Shown: positions 37,179-45,589, counted from the stretch's first letter. The stretch: DNA of 64,000 bases from Synechococcus sp. MU1617 (GCF_020514235.1 NZ_VTLB01000001.1:124001-188000); one strand, 5' to 3'. Notes: generated from the letters alone by a model not told the origin. A program made the numbers and translations.

Positions 37179-38588
37179 TTGACCAACGCCTTTTCGAATC
37201 AGTGGCGAGGACTCATGGAGTCCTTGCTGCATCGCGGCAGTGCTGCAGGAGCCGACCTGGTGGAGGTGTTCCTCGAGCGCACCGATCACATCGGTTTGCT
37301 CGCTGAACAGGACCGGATCACCAGTGTCAATCCATCCTTCGCCCGTGGCGCTGGCCTAAGGGTGTTCCGTGATGGCCGGGATGGCTTCGTAAGCACCAAC
37401 GACCTCAGCGAAGTAGGACTCCAGCGGGCCCTCGATCAGGCCCTCGCCATGCTCGGGCTCGAGGCTCAACAGCTCACTTCGTCGGCAACTTTTGAAGGAT
37501 TGAAGCAGCTGACCGACCATGGTCTGACCAAAGCCGACTGGCTGGAACGCTGTCCATCCCTCGACCAGGCCAGCGAATGTCTGCTTCAGGGCACAACCCA
37601 TCTCGATCGTCTCGGTCAGCACCTTCAGGTGCGCCGTGGCAGTTATGCCCGCGATTGGCAAGAAGTGTTGGTGGCTGCATCCGATGGCACCTTCGCCCGG
37701 GACATCCGCCTGCATCAATCGACCGGTCTTTCCGTTCTTGCCGCCGACGGAGATCACCGCTCCAGCATTGGCCGCCGCTATGGAAGTTCCGATCGTCCGG
37801 ATGATCTTCGGGACTGGGATTCCGAGGCGAGTGCAGCTGAGGTCTGCAACAGCGCAGGAACAATGCTGCGTGCCGACTACGTGGATGCCGGACAGATGCC
37901 GGCCGTTCTTGCCAACCGCTTCGGTGGCGTGATTTTCCATGAGGCCTGTGGGCACCTACTCGAAACAACCCAGATCGAACGGGGCACCACTCCCTTCGCT
38001 GACCGCGTTGGTGAATTGATCGCTCACCCAGCTGTCACCGCTATCGATGAAGGGCTAAGTGGTGGATCCTTCGGTTCCCTCTCGATGGACGACGAAGGAA
38101 TGGAACCGGAGCGCACTGTTCTGATCAAAGACGGCGTGCTGCAACGGTTCATCAGTGATCGAGCCGGTGAACTGCGCACGGGTCACAAACGCACCGGAAG
38201 CGGCCGTCGTCAGAGCCATGCCTTCGCCGCTGCGAGCCGGATGCGCAACACCTTCATCGATGCGGGCTCGCATACCCCCGAGCAGTTGATTGAATCCGTC
38301 GACCAGGGTCTGTATTGCAAGGCCATGGGTGGGGGAAGCGTCGGTCCGACAGGTCAGTTCAATTTCTCCGTTGAAGAGGGTTACCTGATCGAGAACGGCA
38401 AGCTCACCAAACCGGTGAAAGGGGCCACGTTGATCGGTGATGCCAAGGAGGTGATGCCTCGCATCTCGATGTGTGCCAATGATCTGGACCTGGCTGCCGG
38501 GTTCTGCGGTTCCGTCAGCGGAAGTGTGTTCGTCACCGTGGGCCAACCCCATATCAAGGTTGATTCGATCACGGTGGGGGGGCGTTGA
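37179..38588 (+). CDS. tldD: TldD-family metalloprotease
   Basis: 469 residues from TTG with GAGGAG upstream. The zinc motif HEACGH (GGVIFHEACGHLLETTQ, about residue 256) and GGSFGSLSMDDEG match TldD, the catalytic half of the TldD/TldE protease. In E. coli the pair matures microcin B17 and degrades unfolded peptides; in cyanobacteria the substrate is unknown. The next gene encodes the partner, sharing one base with this stop. Confidence 0.92.
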   Translation: MTNAFSNQWRGLMESLLHRGSAAGADLVEVFLERTDHIGLLAEQDRITSVNPSFARGAGLRVFRDGRDGFVSTNDLSEVGLQRALDQALAMLGLEAQQLTSSATFEGLKQLTDHGLTKADWLERCPSLDQASECLLQGTTHLDRLGQHLQVRRGSYARDWQEVLVAASDGTFARDIRLHQSTGLSVLAADGDHRSSIGRRYGSSDRPDDLRDWDSEASAAEVCNSAGTMLRADYVDAGQMPAVLANRFGGVIFHEACGHLLETTQIERGTTPFADRVGELIAHPAVTAIDEGLSGGSFGSLSMDDEGMEPERTVLIKDGVLQRFISDRAGELRTGHKRTGSGRRQSHAFAAASRMRNTFIDAGSHTPEQLIESVDQGLYCKAMGGGSVGPTGQFNFSVEEGYLIENGKLTKPVKGATLIGDAKEVMPRISMCANDLDLAAGFCGSVSGSVFVTVGQPHIKVDSITVGGR

Positions 38589-39958
38589 TGATGACCAGCA
38601 ACAACAGCCTCAACGCCACAGATCTGAGGGATCGCCTACAGACCCTCGCCTCCCGCGAAGGCATTCGTCTCTGGGACCTTGGTGCCGCCTGCAGCGATGA
38701 CTGCTCCGTTCAGGTGGATCGCGGTGAAGCCAAACAACTCAAGGCTTCGCAGCGGAGCTCAATCACCGTCCGGGTCTGGAACAACGATGGACTGGTGGGC
38801 ATCACCAGCACCACTGACCTCTCGGATAACGGCTTAGAACAAGCTCTGGTCGGAGCACATGCGGCCAGCCGTTTTGGAAATCCCGAGGAAATTCCTCAAT
38901 TCTCACCATTGGCAACAGCTCCACTCCCCGAGCTTGATCGACCGCTTCAACCACGCCAGGGAATCCTCCCCCTCCTGGACACCCTGCGGGCTGCGGAAGC
39001 AGACCTGCTAGGTCGCCACCCCGCTATCCAGACCGTTCCCTACAACGGACTGGCGGAATCCCTATCCCAGAGCCTCTATCTCAACAGTGAAGGAGCACTC
39101 CGCCAGATGGAGCGCACCCAAGCCAGCCTGTATCTCTACGCAAGAGCGGAAGAAACAGGTCGCAAGCCCCGTAGTGGAGGTGCTGTTCGTTTGGGTCTTG
39201 GCAGCAGCGAGCTGGATGTTCAAGGCTGCATCAGCGAAGCGATTGATCGCACCGTCAGCCATCTGAACTATCGACCGATCGAAACCGGGAGCTACCGGGT
39301 TTGTTTTACACCTGAGGCCTTTCTCTCGTTGCTCGGTGCCTTCAGCAGCATGTTCAATGCTCGTTCGGTACTCGATGGTGTGAGCTTGAGCCAGCGGGAT
39401 TCGATTGGATCCGATGTGGCGGTTCCCTTCTTCAATCTCCACGATGATGGTCTCCATCCCGGCCACATCAGTGCTGCAGCCTTTGATGGCGAGGGAACCC
39501 CGACCCGGCGGCTCTCCTTGATTGAGGACGGAACTTTGCGGAACTTCCTTCACTCGGAAGCCACGGCGCGGGCTTTCGGTGTTCAACCCACAGGCCATGC
39601 AGGCCTTGGAGCCAAGGTTTCGGTTGGTCCCGACTGGTTTGTGGTTGGTTCCAACCCTCAGGTGAGTAGCGGCAACACCCTCGATCACAGCACCGAGTCA
39701 GGCCCCTTCGTTCTGATTGAGGATCTGTCAGCTCTCCACGCCGGTGTGAAAGCCACCCAGGGCTCCTTCTCCTTGCCTTTCGATGGCTGGTTGGTGAACA
39801 ACGGCGAACGGCTGTCCGTTGAAGCGGCAACGGTTGCTGGTGACATCCGCTCCGTTCTCAACGGGATCGTTCATTTGGAAGCTGATGCTGAAGTCACCCA
39901 CCGTGGGGTTTCCCCTCATGTGTGGGTGGATGGACTCTCCATCACGGGCGAAGCCTGA
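38588..39958 (+). CDS. pmbA: TldE/PmbA protease subunit
   Basis: About 456 residues, same fold as TldD but lacking the HExxxH zinc motif, as expected for TldE/PmbA. It has the typical GEGTPTRRLSLIEDGTLRNFLHS and a C-terminal VEADAEVTHRGVSPHVWVDG. It forms the heterodimer with the upstream tldD product. The ATG at 38588 overlaps the tldD stop, implying coupled translation and equal amounts. fmt follows by 2 bases. Confidence 0.92.
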   Translation: MMTSNNSLNATDLRDRLQTLASREGIRLWDLGAACSDDCSVQVDRGEAKQLKASQRSSITVRVWNNDGLVGITSTTDLSDNGLEQALVGAHAASRFGNPEEIPQFSPLATAPLPELDRPLQPRQGILPLLDTLRAAEADLLGRHPAIQTVPYNGLAESLSQSLYLNSEGALRQMERTQASLYLYARAEETGRKPRSGGAVRLGLGSSELDVQGCISEAIDRTVSHLNYRPIETGSYRVCFTPEAFLSLLGAFSSMFNARSVLDGVSLSQRDSIGSDVAVPFFNLHDDGLHPGHISAAAFDGEGTPTRRLSLIEDGTLRNFLHSEATARAFGVQPTGHAGLGAKVSVGPDWFVVGSNPQVSSGNTLDHSTESGPFVLIEDLSALHAGVKATQGSFSLPFDGWLVNNGERLSVEAATVAGDIRSVLNGIVHLEADAEVTHRGVSPHVWVDGLSITGEA

Positions 39959-39960
39959 CG

Positions 39961-40977
39961 TTGAAGATTCTGTTCTGGGGGACACCGGTCTATGCCGTGC
40001 CGACCCTTGATGCATTGCATCAGGCGGGTCACACCATCGTTGGGGTGGTGACCCAGCCTGATCGCCGGCGTGGTCGCGGCAAACAGTTGGTTCCATCACC
40101 GGTCAAGGCGAGGGCTGAAGAGCTGGGTCTTCCGGTGTTCACCCCTGAACGGATCAAACGGGATGACGCTTGCAAGGCTGAGCTTGATGCTCTCGGAGCC
40201 GATGTCTCAGTGGTGGTCGCCTTCGGTCAGATCCTTCCCAAGGATGTGTTGCAGCAACCGCCCCTGGGCTCCTGGAACGGCCACGGATCGCTACTGCCCC
40301 GTTGGCGAGGTGCGGGTCCAATTCAGTGGGCCCTGCTCGAAGGTGATCAGGAAACGGGTGTTGGAATCATGGCCATGGAAGAAGGCCTCGACACCGGACC
40401 TGTGCTGCTGGAGCAACGCATCCCGATCCAGCTGCTGGATTCATCCATCGCCTTAGCCGAACGGCTGAGTGCACTGACCGCAGACCTGATGGTGCAGGCC
40501 ATGCCTTTGATTGAAGCGGCTGGCCCTGGCAGCGAAGGCGAGAGATTGGCAAGGCTCAACGTGCGCGTTCAGGCAGAGGAGTCGACCTATGCCCGCATGT
40601 TGGAGAAGCAGGATTTCCAATTGGATTGGTCAGCCTCTGCCCTCAGCATCCATCGCAAAGTGATGGGGCTTCATCCCGGAGCATTCACCCAATGGCATGG
40701 CAAACGTTTGAAGGTGTTGCGCACGGAGCCGTTGATCGAGCGCTTGCAGGATCAACTCAGCGCCGAGGTGCGCAACCTCGTGGGTCAATGGCCCACCGGC
40801 GGGCATCCCCCAGGGACGATCTTGGCGGTGATTGAGGATCTGGGACTTGTGGTGAGCAGTTCCGGCTGTCCTCTTCTGATTCGGGAGGCACAGCTGGAAG
40901 GGAAAGCACGCAGCACAGCACCCGTTCTGTTTCAGCAACTCAAGGCCACTCCAGGAGATCGCTTCGGCGAGGGTTGA
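39961..40977 (+). CDS. fmt: Methionyl-tRNA formyltransferase
   Basis: 338 residues from the TTG at 39961, 2 bases after pmbA. Catalytic motif NGHGSLLPRWRGAGPIQW (about residue 106-123) and downstream EGLDTGPVLL are characteristic, with the C-terminal OB-like domain present. It formylates the initiator Met-tRNA. The Ala usually found before PIQ is Gly here, a minor change. It is convergent with the unknown gene at 40979. Confidence 0.95.
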   Translation: MKILFWGTPVYAVPTLDALHQAGHTIVGVVTQPDRRRGRGKQLVPSPVKARAEELGLPVFTPERIKRDDACKAELDALGADVSVVVAFGQILPKDVLQQPPLGSWNGHGSLLPRWRGAGPIQWALLEGDQETGVGIMAMEEGLDTGPVLLEQRIPIQLLDSSIALAERLSALTADLMVQAMPLIEAAGPGSEGERLARLNVRVQAEESTYARMLEKQDFQLDWSASALSIHRKVMGLHPGAFTQWHGKRLKVLRTEPLIERLQDQLSAEVRNLVGQWPTGGHPPGTILAVIEDLGLVVSSSGCPLLIREAQLEGKARSTAPVLFQQLKATPGDRFGEG

Positions 40978-40978
40978 T

Positions 40979-41629
40979 TCAGGTTTCCGTGTACAACAAA
41001 CGCGCTTGAGACCAGACCCGATCAAGATCCTGTTCAGAGAGTTGTAGAGCTTCTGGGAACATCGTTGAAAGCCATTGTTGGCGTTTCAACAGGGTGTCGG
41101 CCTCAAAAAATGTTTGCTGCGATGCGAGCACTCTGAATTTGAGGAATTCAAGCAACCTTGCGCGCAGGCGAATCGTATCCACGAGTTTGATTCGTCCGCC
41201 TTGATCTCGAAGTTGAATGGTGCTGCCGGGTTCAATCCCACTTAAATGGGGTGCAAGCAACTCCAACATTGTTGGAGGCTGCCAATGACGTTCCTTGGTC
41301 TCGGGGTGGGGGTAGTAAATCCAGCCATTCACAAACTCAGTTTCACTTGCTTTGATCTCCACGGTCCAGAACGAAAATGTTTCAGGGGGATGGAGTTCGG
41401 TCCAATGCAGCTTCTCGAACAGGTGATCTGGATCTGAGAGAGAAACCTCGAGCGGCGCAAAATCAATATTCAGCGTGCCGAAATAACAGCCGGACAGGTC
41501 GAGACCGAATGCTTTGAATGCAGGTACTTGCATTCGAATTGTTCCATCCGGATATGGAGATTCGTTGCTTGTTCCGGAGGCGACTCCATGGCCAGCACAG
41601 AGACGCCCAGTGAGCCAATCAGCGCTCAC
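40979..41629 (-). CDS. Unrecognised conserved protein, 216 aa
   Basis: I do not recognise the family with confidence. The fold looks beta-rich (FGLDLSGCYFGTLNIDFAPLEVSL, then TFSFWTVEIKASETEFVNGWIYYPHPETK), ending in a helical region with basic residues. The GTLNI element resembles the turn of CTP-dependent riboflavin kinases, but that is only a hint. The GTG start overlaps the stop of the DUF6464 gene (GTGA), making it the last gene of a TerC-DUF6464-unknown operon. Confidence 0.65.
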   Translation of the reverse strand: MSADWLTGRLCAGHGVASGTSNESPYPDGTIRMQVPAFKAFGLDLSGCYFGTLNIDFAPLEVSLSDPDHLFEKLHWTELHPPETFSFWTVEIKASETEFVNGWIYYPHPETKERHWQPPTMLELLAPHLSGIEPGSTIQLRDQGGRIKLVDTIRLRARLLEFLKFRVLASQQTFFEADTLLKRQQWLSTMFPEALQLSEQDLDRVWSQARLLYTET

Positions 41630-41970
41630 GGATTAACGAGTTCACGATGGCTGCAGCTCTCGCAGGGGCCTTCCGGCCACACGGCACAGCGAAGCAAAGG
41701 GCTGCGAGCATTGAACCGACATTTCGGGTCGCCGATCACCCAGCCGTGTCTCCAGGGTGTTGCGTCCGCGGGTCGAGCCTGGGGTTTCACCATCAAGGCC
41801 ACCGATGCCATCACATAGCGACCGTTACGCAGGGCATAACGGTGTCGACGTTGCATCACAAGGAAGGATTGCTCTTCGACAACAAGCCAGCGTCCTGGTT
41901 GGGGTGGATCCTCAAGATCAATGCGATGGATCAAACGATCACCGCTGATATGGCGAAGTTCAACAAGCAT
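41626..41970 (-). CDS. DUF6464 family protein
   Basis: 114 residues from the ATG at 41970 (MLVELRHISGDRLIHRI). The core VEEQSFLVMQRRHRYALRNGRYVMASVALMVKPQ and the C-terminal Cys cluster (CRFNARSPLLRCAVWPEGPC, then CSH) fit my knowledge of DUF6464, a cyanobacterial family. The four Cys and nearby His could bind zinc. It overlaps the TerC gene upstream by 11 bases and the unknown gene downstream by 4. Confidence 0.72.
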   Translation of the reverse strand: MLVELRHISGDRLIHRIDLEDPPQPGRWLVVEEQSFLVMQRRHRYALRNGRYVMASVALMVKPQARPADATPWRHGWVIGDPKCRFNARSPLLRCAVWPEGPCESCSHRELVNP

Positions 41971-42697
41971 GGCTTTCGTCCTGATCGAGATCGTTGCTGC
42001 GGATTGACATTCCCCAGCCAAACAGCATCAGCACCACCAACAGGGTGAGCCAATCGGGTTGATTGATGCTGGGGAGAACAACGTGAACAATCAGGCGCAG
42101 CGCCACAAAGGCAACAGCGAGAAATCCAGCCGTTTCCAGACGTGGATAGAGATCAAGCCAGCGGATGAACAGGGCGGACGTGAAGCGCAGCGCCACGATG
42201 CCAATGAAGGCGCCTGCGCTGATCAACAAAATTTGATCACTGATGGCCACTGCTGCGGCAACGCTATCAATGGAGAAGGCAAGATCTGTGAAGGCCAGCA
42301 GCAGAACAGTGTTGAGAAAAGGGCGTGAAAGAGCGCTGGATTCACTGCCCCCGATGGACTCCGCGTCATCGCCTGATCGATTGTTGAAGTGATCCACGAC
42401 CAGCCACACCAGATAAGCGGCAGCCAATAACTGCACCCACGCGTTTTGCAACACCCACTGGGCAACAACGATTAAGCCGATCCGCAAGACCAGTGCAATG
42501 CCAATGCCCAGGTTGAGGGCAAGGCGTTCCTGCTCCGGTTGGCGGCTGCTGCGGGCGATGGCAGCGAGGGCCACGGCATTGTCGGCCGACAGGATCAGCT
42601 CCAGCAACACCAGAACTGGGAGCAGTGACACAACCTCTCTCCATTGATCGGCACCTTCGAAAAAATCCGAGAGTGAGGGAAGCGAAGTGATGTCCAT
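41960..42697 (-). CDS. TerC-family membrane protein
   Basis: 245 residues with about seven helices. The signature LELILSADNAVALAAIARSS (about 33-52) and FTDLAFSIDSVAAAVAISDQ (about 133-152), each with an Asp in a helix, define TerC. Members are metal, possibly Mn2+, exporters; the plastid homologue aids thylakoid membrane protein insertion. Here it leads an operon with DUF6464 and an unknown gene. Confidence 0.9.
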   Translation of the reverse strand: MDITSLPSLSDFFEGADQWREVVSLLPVLVLLELILSADNAVALAAIARSSRQPEQERLALNLGIGIALVLRIGLIVVAQWVLQNAWVQLLAAAYLVWLVVDHFNNRSGDDAESIGGSESSALSRPFLNTVLLLAFTDLAFSIDSVAAAVAISDQILLISAGAFIGIVALRFTSALFIRWLDLYPRLETAGFLAVAFVALRLIVHVVLPSINQPDWLTLLVVLMLFGWGMSIRSNDLDQDESHAC

Positions 42698-42735
42698 CGC
42701 GGCAGCCTAGAAAGTGCAAGCGCTGTTCCATTGCG

Positions 42736-43488
42736 ATGCAGATCCGGGCCGAGCTGTGTCACGTCGACACCCTGCGATGCATCGTGCGTGTTGAGGCCTG
42801 GCACGACGGTGCTTTGCTGGGCAGCGCCCTTGGTGAAGCCGCGACAGCGGAGGAAGCTGAGGAAAGGGCCTTGCAGCGCCTGAACACCAGGCTCGAGCCC
42901 ACTGGGCGAACTCAACCCACACAGACTTCGGCTCGTTCCGAAGCCAAGGCGAAAGATGGGGACGCGAAGGCGGTTCCCGTCGAACGTCCAAGAAAGCTTG
43001 ATCAGGCCGAGCCCGTTTCTGCCTCGTCCACTCCTGCCCCACAGGAGCTCCCCATCACAGCTTCTGACAATGCCCCCTCTGAAACTCCCACGGATCCTGA
43101 TGATTGGAGTGATGAGCTGACCGCCATCGATATGGAAATCAGACGCATCGGTTGGTCTCGGGAGCAGGAGCAGGAGTACTTGACCCGGGCCTTCGGTCTT
43201 GGCAGCCGCCATAAGCTGACGCGCTATGCCGATTTGGTGGCCTATCTGCGTCAGCTGAAGTTGATCCAAGCCAACGATGATGCATCCACGGCACCGGCTC
43301 CTATCCGTCGTGGTGACCTGCTTCAGCAAGGAGATTCAATGTTGAAGCAGCTGGGCTGGAGCGCCGATCAAGCCCGGGCTTTTCTCCAACAACAACTTGG
43401 GTTGACCAGTCGTCAACAGCTGAGCGATGAACAGCTGCTGCAGTTCAACATGCTGCTGGAGGAGCAAGCTATGAAAACGGCCAGCTGA
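42736..43488 (+). CDS. Hypothetical protein with internal repeat and dsRBD-like N-terminus
   Basis: 250 residues. Residues 1-55 have an alpha-beta pattern with ATAEEAEERALQRLNTRL that resembles a double-stranded-RNA-binding fold, tentatively. A disordered linker follows (about 55-125). Two similar 45-residue segments end the protein: about 129-174 (IRRIGWSREQEQEYLTRAF) and 195-245 (LKQLGWSADQARAFLQQQL), sharing GWS..Q....L....GL.SR..L. No membrane part. Divergent from the TerC operon; a terminator follows. Function unknown. Confidence 0.7.
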   Translation: MQIRAELCHVDTLRCIVRVEAWHDGALLGSALGEAATAEEAEERALQRLNTRLEPTGRTQPTQTSARSEAKAKDGDAKAVPVERPRKLDQAEPVSASSTPAPQELPITASDNAPSETPTDPDDWSDELTAIDMEIRRIGWSREQEQEYLTRAFGLGSRHKLTRYADLVAYLRQLKLIQANDDASTAPAPIRRGDLLQQGDSMLKQLGWSADQARAFLQQQLGLTSRQQLSDEQLLQFNMLLEEQAMKTAS

Positions 43489-43497
43489 CATTTTTAG

Positions 43498-43533
43498 CTG
43501 AGAAGGAAGTGCTGACAACCCTTCTCAGTGTTT
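43498..43533 (+). terminator. Intrinsic terminator
   Basis: A perfect 9-base stem CTGAGAAGG/CCTTCTCAG (43498-43506 with 43520-43528), 13-base loop, then TGTTT. It lies 10 bases after the stop of the gene at 42736 and marks the left edge of the small-ORF region. Confidence 0.65.
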
Positions 43534-43592
43534 AGGAGAAGGTAGTTTGCGTGCAGTTATGGCCTTTTGCAGCTGCTTCAAAGCCTTTTGCA

Positions 43593-43783
43593 TGCAGGGT
43601 TAATCGTTTTTCGTTTTTCGTTTTTCGTGCGTGCGCGCCCTAGAGCCGCATTGCAGCCATCTCAAAGCCTTCAAGATCATGAACACCAACGTGCAGGAAG
43701 CTGAGCAACGGAAGCAGTTGCAGGCGATCCGAGCGCATCTGGTCAACCTTGAGGACGGCGCCGACCAGGCAATCGACGTCTAG
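43593..43783 (+). repeat. 180-base dispersed repeat, copy 1
   Basis: This copy runs from a GCAGGGTTAATCGTTTTT segment to a TAG stop and matches 45026-45203. It contains three tandem CGTTTTT heptamers (copy 2 has one) followed by CGTGCG, then the aligned coding-like part. Copy 1 lacks one base in CTCAAAGCC relative to CTCAGAGGCC in copy 2, breaking an otherwise shared upstream reading frame. Confidence 0.65.
43679..43783 (+). CDS. 34-aa peptide within repeat copy 1
   Basis: ATG at 43679 opens a short frame, MNTNVQEAEQRKQLQAIRAH... ending AIDV. It is charged and helical. The equivalent frame in copy 2 is shifted by a single-base loss, so this is either the surviving end of an older gene or a small protein kept only in this copy. 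No family recognised. Confidence 0.35.
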   Translation: MNTNVQEAEQRKQLQAIRAHLVNLEDGADQAIDV

Positions 43784-43865
43784 TACAAAGATTGACTTAA
43801 GGATTCCTTGATACTCCAAGGCTTAACCAAGCAGAGCTAGGACAGGGGTCATTGGGTCTCATCTT

Positions 43866-44075
43866 GTGTCTAAGGTTTCAAGCTTTGACGAAGATGCTGC
43901 AGAAATTCCGCCTCTGAAATTCGAGACAGGGCTCGAGGGGAGGGAGGCAGAGCTCCTGAATCGATTTATCTGGGGGAGGATCATGGTCTTGCTTGAGAGC
44001 GGCAAAGAGCTCGAAGCAAACTCACTTCTTGAGGAGTTCGAACAGCCAACTCTTTGGGACGACCCTCTTCATTGA
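43866..44075 (+). CDS. Small acidic hypothetical protein, 69 aa
   Basis: A GTG-started frame of 69 residues, acidic and helical (DEDAAEIPPLKFETGLEGRE, FIWGRIMVLLESGKELEA, LEEFEQPTLWDDPLH). Composition and a well-formed aromatic-acidic end make coding likely. No family recognised. It stands alone in the accessory-looking region, with a weak hairpin (CCTTG/CAAGG) upstream. Confidence 0.5.
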   Translation: MSKVSSFDEDAAEIPPLKFETGLEGREAELLNRFIWGRIMVLLESGKELEANSLLEEFEQPTLWDDPLH

Positions 44076-44098
44076 TTGAGTGAAGGATGGCATCTGCT

Positions 44099-44215
44099 TC
44101 AGTCTTCTGAACTGCAATAACGCCGGCACCAATCAGGACTGAAAAACCAAATGATCAGCCGGTTAGTGAACCAGGCGAGCAAGACGCCCAGAGCTATCGA
44201 GACAGGCGATTCCAC
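44099..44215 (-). CDS. Possible 38-aa single-helix membrane peptide
   Basis: A GTG at 44215 opens a 38-residue frame with one strong helix (VSIALGVLLAWFTNRLIIWF) and a C-terminal Cys-containing tail (SPDWCRRYCSSED). It has the look of the single-helix small proteins common in cyanobacteria. It is convergent with the 69-residue gene. Support is composition only. Confidence 0.35.
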   Translation of the reverse strand: MESPVSIALGVLLAWFTNRLIIWFFSPDWCRRYCSSED

Positions 44216-44300
44216 TACAGGTCTTCAGGAGACCATTAGCAAGAGCTGAATGCTGCCAATATGACGTGATGGTCAAAGGATGAAGAACAGCCCTCAACGG

Positions 44301-44441
44301 TCAGTCGCGTACTGGTTCGTCCTTGCCTTTGGGTGCTTCGACCTGAGGCTTTGCTGCTGACTTTGAAGCAAGAGAAGCCTCAAGACGCTGCAGTTGCGCT
44401 TCACCCAGTGCGGCAGAGATATCGAGAGTGCGGTCAGCCAT
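44301..44441 (-). CDS. Small hypothetical protein, 46 aa
   Basis: ATG at 44441 gives a 46-residue frame (MADRTLDISAALGEAQLQRL at the start) with an amphipathic helix, then a Lys/Pro-rich charged tail ending DEPVRD. The clean composition and ATG argue for a real gene; the longer frame on the same strand at 44294-44587 is out of phase and Ser/Leu-rich, typical of noise. No family recognised. Confidence 0.5.
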   Translation of the reverse strand: MADRTLDISAALGEAQLQRLEASLASKSAAKPQVEAPKGKDEPVRD

Positions 44442-44766
44442 CGATTGGCGTTTCCAAAAGCGGAGGAGCAGGGCCTAGCGCTGTCGAAAGGGGGCCTACT
44501 GATCTGAGAACGCATGAACCATAAGGAACTGAAGGCCGCAGGCCACGGAGTAGAAATACTTAGGGTCAGCAACCCCTGACTGCTCAAAGCCTGGGGGCAA
44601 TGTGTGTAACGAGGTCAGCGCTGCCCCTCGCTAGAGCAGCGTTACTTGCTGCAACCCGAATCGTTAAGCCCTCCATGCTTATGTGACAAGTCAAACCTTT
44701 TGTCTCGACTTACCCAGACGGGACTCAATTAGCGACCTATTTGTTGGTTCAGTAGGGATTCAGAGC

Positions 44767-44943
44767 ATGAAAGGCACCAAGACCAAACTCACAATCGCTC
44801 CAGAGGGCTTCGAGTACTACAGGGTTTGCGACCGAGAAGGTATCTGCCAAGTAGTCAGAGGCATGTGGGCAGCACAGCACCTCACAGAGGACATACGTGA
44901 GCTGAGCGCCACCAAGACAAAGTATTCAGAGGATTGGGTTTAG
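44767..44943 (+). CDS. Small hypothetical protein, 58 aa
   Basis: ATG at 44767 gives a 58-residue, mixed alpha/beta protein: MKGTKTKLTIAPEGFEYYRV, then two Cys in CDREGICQ, and a C-terminal helix with HLTEDIRELSATK. An upstream ATG at 44683 would add 28 residues of poorer composition. A clear terminator lies 38 bases downstream, supporting an expressed single gene. Family unknown. Confidence 0.55.
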   Translation: MKGTKTKLTIAPEGFEYYRVCDREGICQVVRGMWAAQHLTEDIRELSATKTKYSEDWV

Positions 44944-44980
44944 AGCCCTGAATCCGAAGTCATAAGAGAAGAAGTTCCTG

Positions 44981-45004
44981 GGGCTGCAATAAGCAGCCCT
45001 TCCC
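44981..45004 (+). terminator. Intrinsic terminator of the 58-aa gene
   Basis: GGGCTGC (44981-44987), loop AATAA, GCAGCCC (44993-44999), then TTCCC. The stem is perfect but the T-tract is weak until the TTGTTTTTG at about 45014. Confidence 0.5.
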
Positions 45005-45025
45005 AAATGAACTTGTTTTTGTACG

Positions 45026-45203
45026 TGCAGGGCTAATCGTTTTTCGTGCGCGTTAAGTCTTACAGCCACATTGAAGCCATCTCAGAGGCCTTCAAGATCG
45101 TGCAAAGCAACGTGCTGGAAACGAGTAACGCAAGCAGTTGCATGCGATCCGAGGGCATCTGGACAACCTTGAGGACGTGGCATCACAGGTGATCGACGCT
45201 TAG
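45026..45203 (+). repeat. 180-base dispersed repeat, copy 2 (frameshifted)
   Basis: The same unit as 43593-43783, with only one CGTTTTT heptamer. Its upstream frame (HIEAISEAFKIV) is intact where copy 1 is broken. The following part has lost one base in GAAACGAGTAACGC relative to copy 1's GAAGCTGAGCAACGG, so the AEQRKQ frame is destroyed. The two copies therefore carry different lesions in the same ancestral ORF. Confidence 0.6.
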
Positions 45204-45206
45204 TTC

Positions 45207-45410
45207 CTAGGAGTGGCCTACATCGAGGACCAATGCTTGATCCATTCTCTTTTCCTCGGCATTGAGGAAATCGGCCCACATCCCTATGAGGAAGCTCAGC
45301 GTCCCTAAGGCGCGAAGCTGCTCTTTCGAGCCAGGGCGGGTGTATTTGAAGTCCATAAACATACGATCGGCGACTGATCGCTGTTCCTGACATCGAGCAT
45401 CAATGGACAT
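45207..45410 (-). CDS. Small hypothetical protein, 67 aa
   Basis: ATG at 45410 gives MSIDARCQEQRSVADRMFMD followed by KQ/Leu-rich helices (SFLIGMWADFLNAEEKRMDQ). An upstream start at 45512 would add 34 residues overlapping the divergent small membrane peptide at 45484. It is soluble and helical with no recognised family. It abuts the 3' end of repeat copy 2. Confidence 0.5.
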   Translation of the reverse strand: MSIDARCQEQRSVADRMFMDFKYTRPGSKEQLRALGTLSFLIGMWADFLNAEEKRMDQALVLDVGHS

Positions 45411-45483
45411 CGTCAAGCCTCTGCTAACACGAACATAGTCGACTTTCGTTACATTCCGTAATGAGCTCACATTGCAGGTCCTT

Positions 45484-45585
45484 ATGTCCATCTCCAGCCA
45501 AGACCTGATCATCGTCTTCGCAAGCTTCGGCGTGGCTCTCGTAGCCCTGAACCTCTACAAGCTGTCTCAGCCTGCAAAAGGCTGA
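45484..45585 (+). CDS. 33-aa single-helix membrane peptide
   Basis: ATG at 45484. One clean helix, LIIVFASFGVALVALNLYKL, with polar ends (MSISSQD at the start, SQPAKG at the end). This is the build of photosystem or cytochrome accessory subunits and of other thylakoid small proteins, but it matches none I know. It is divergent from the 67-residue gene and 4 bases from the end of the DUF3104 gene. Confidence 0.45.
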   Translation: MSISSQDLIIVFASFGVALVALNLYKLSQPAKG

Positions 45586-45589
45586 GGCC

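Noticed and set aside
37179-39958. tldD/tldE pair as part of a new peptide-antibiotic cluster
   Set aside because: No precursor peptide, modifying enzyme or exporter lies nearby; the neighbours are acsF and fmt, so a housekeeping protease is the simpler reading.
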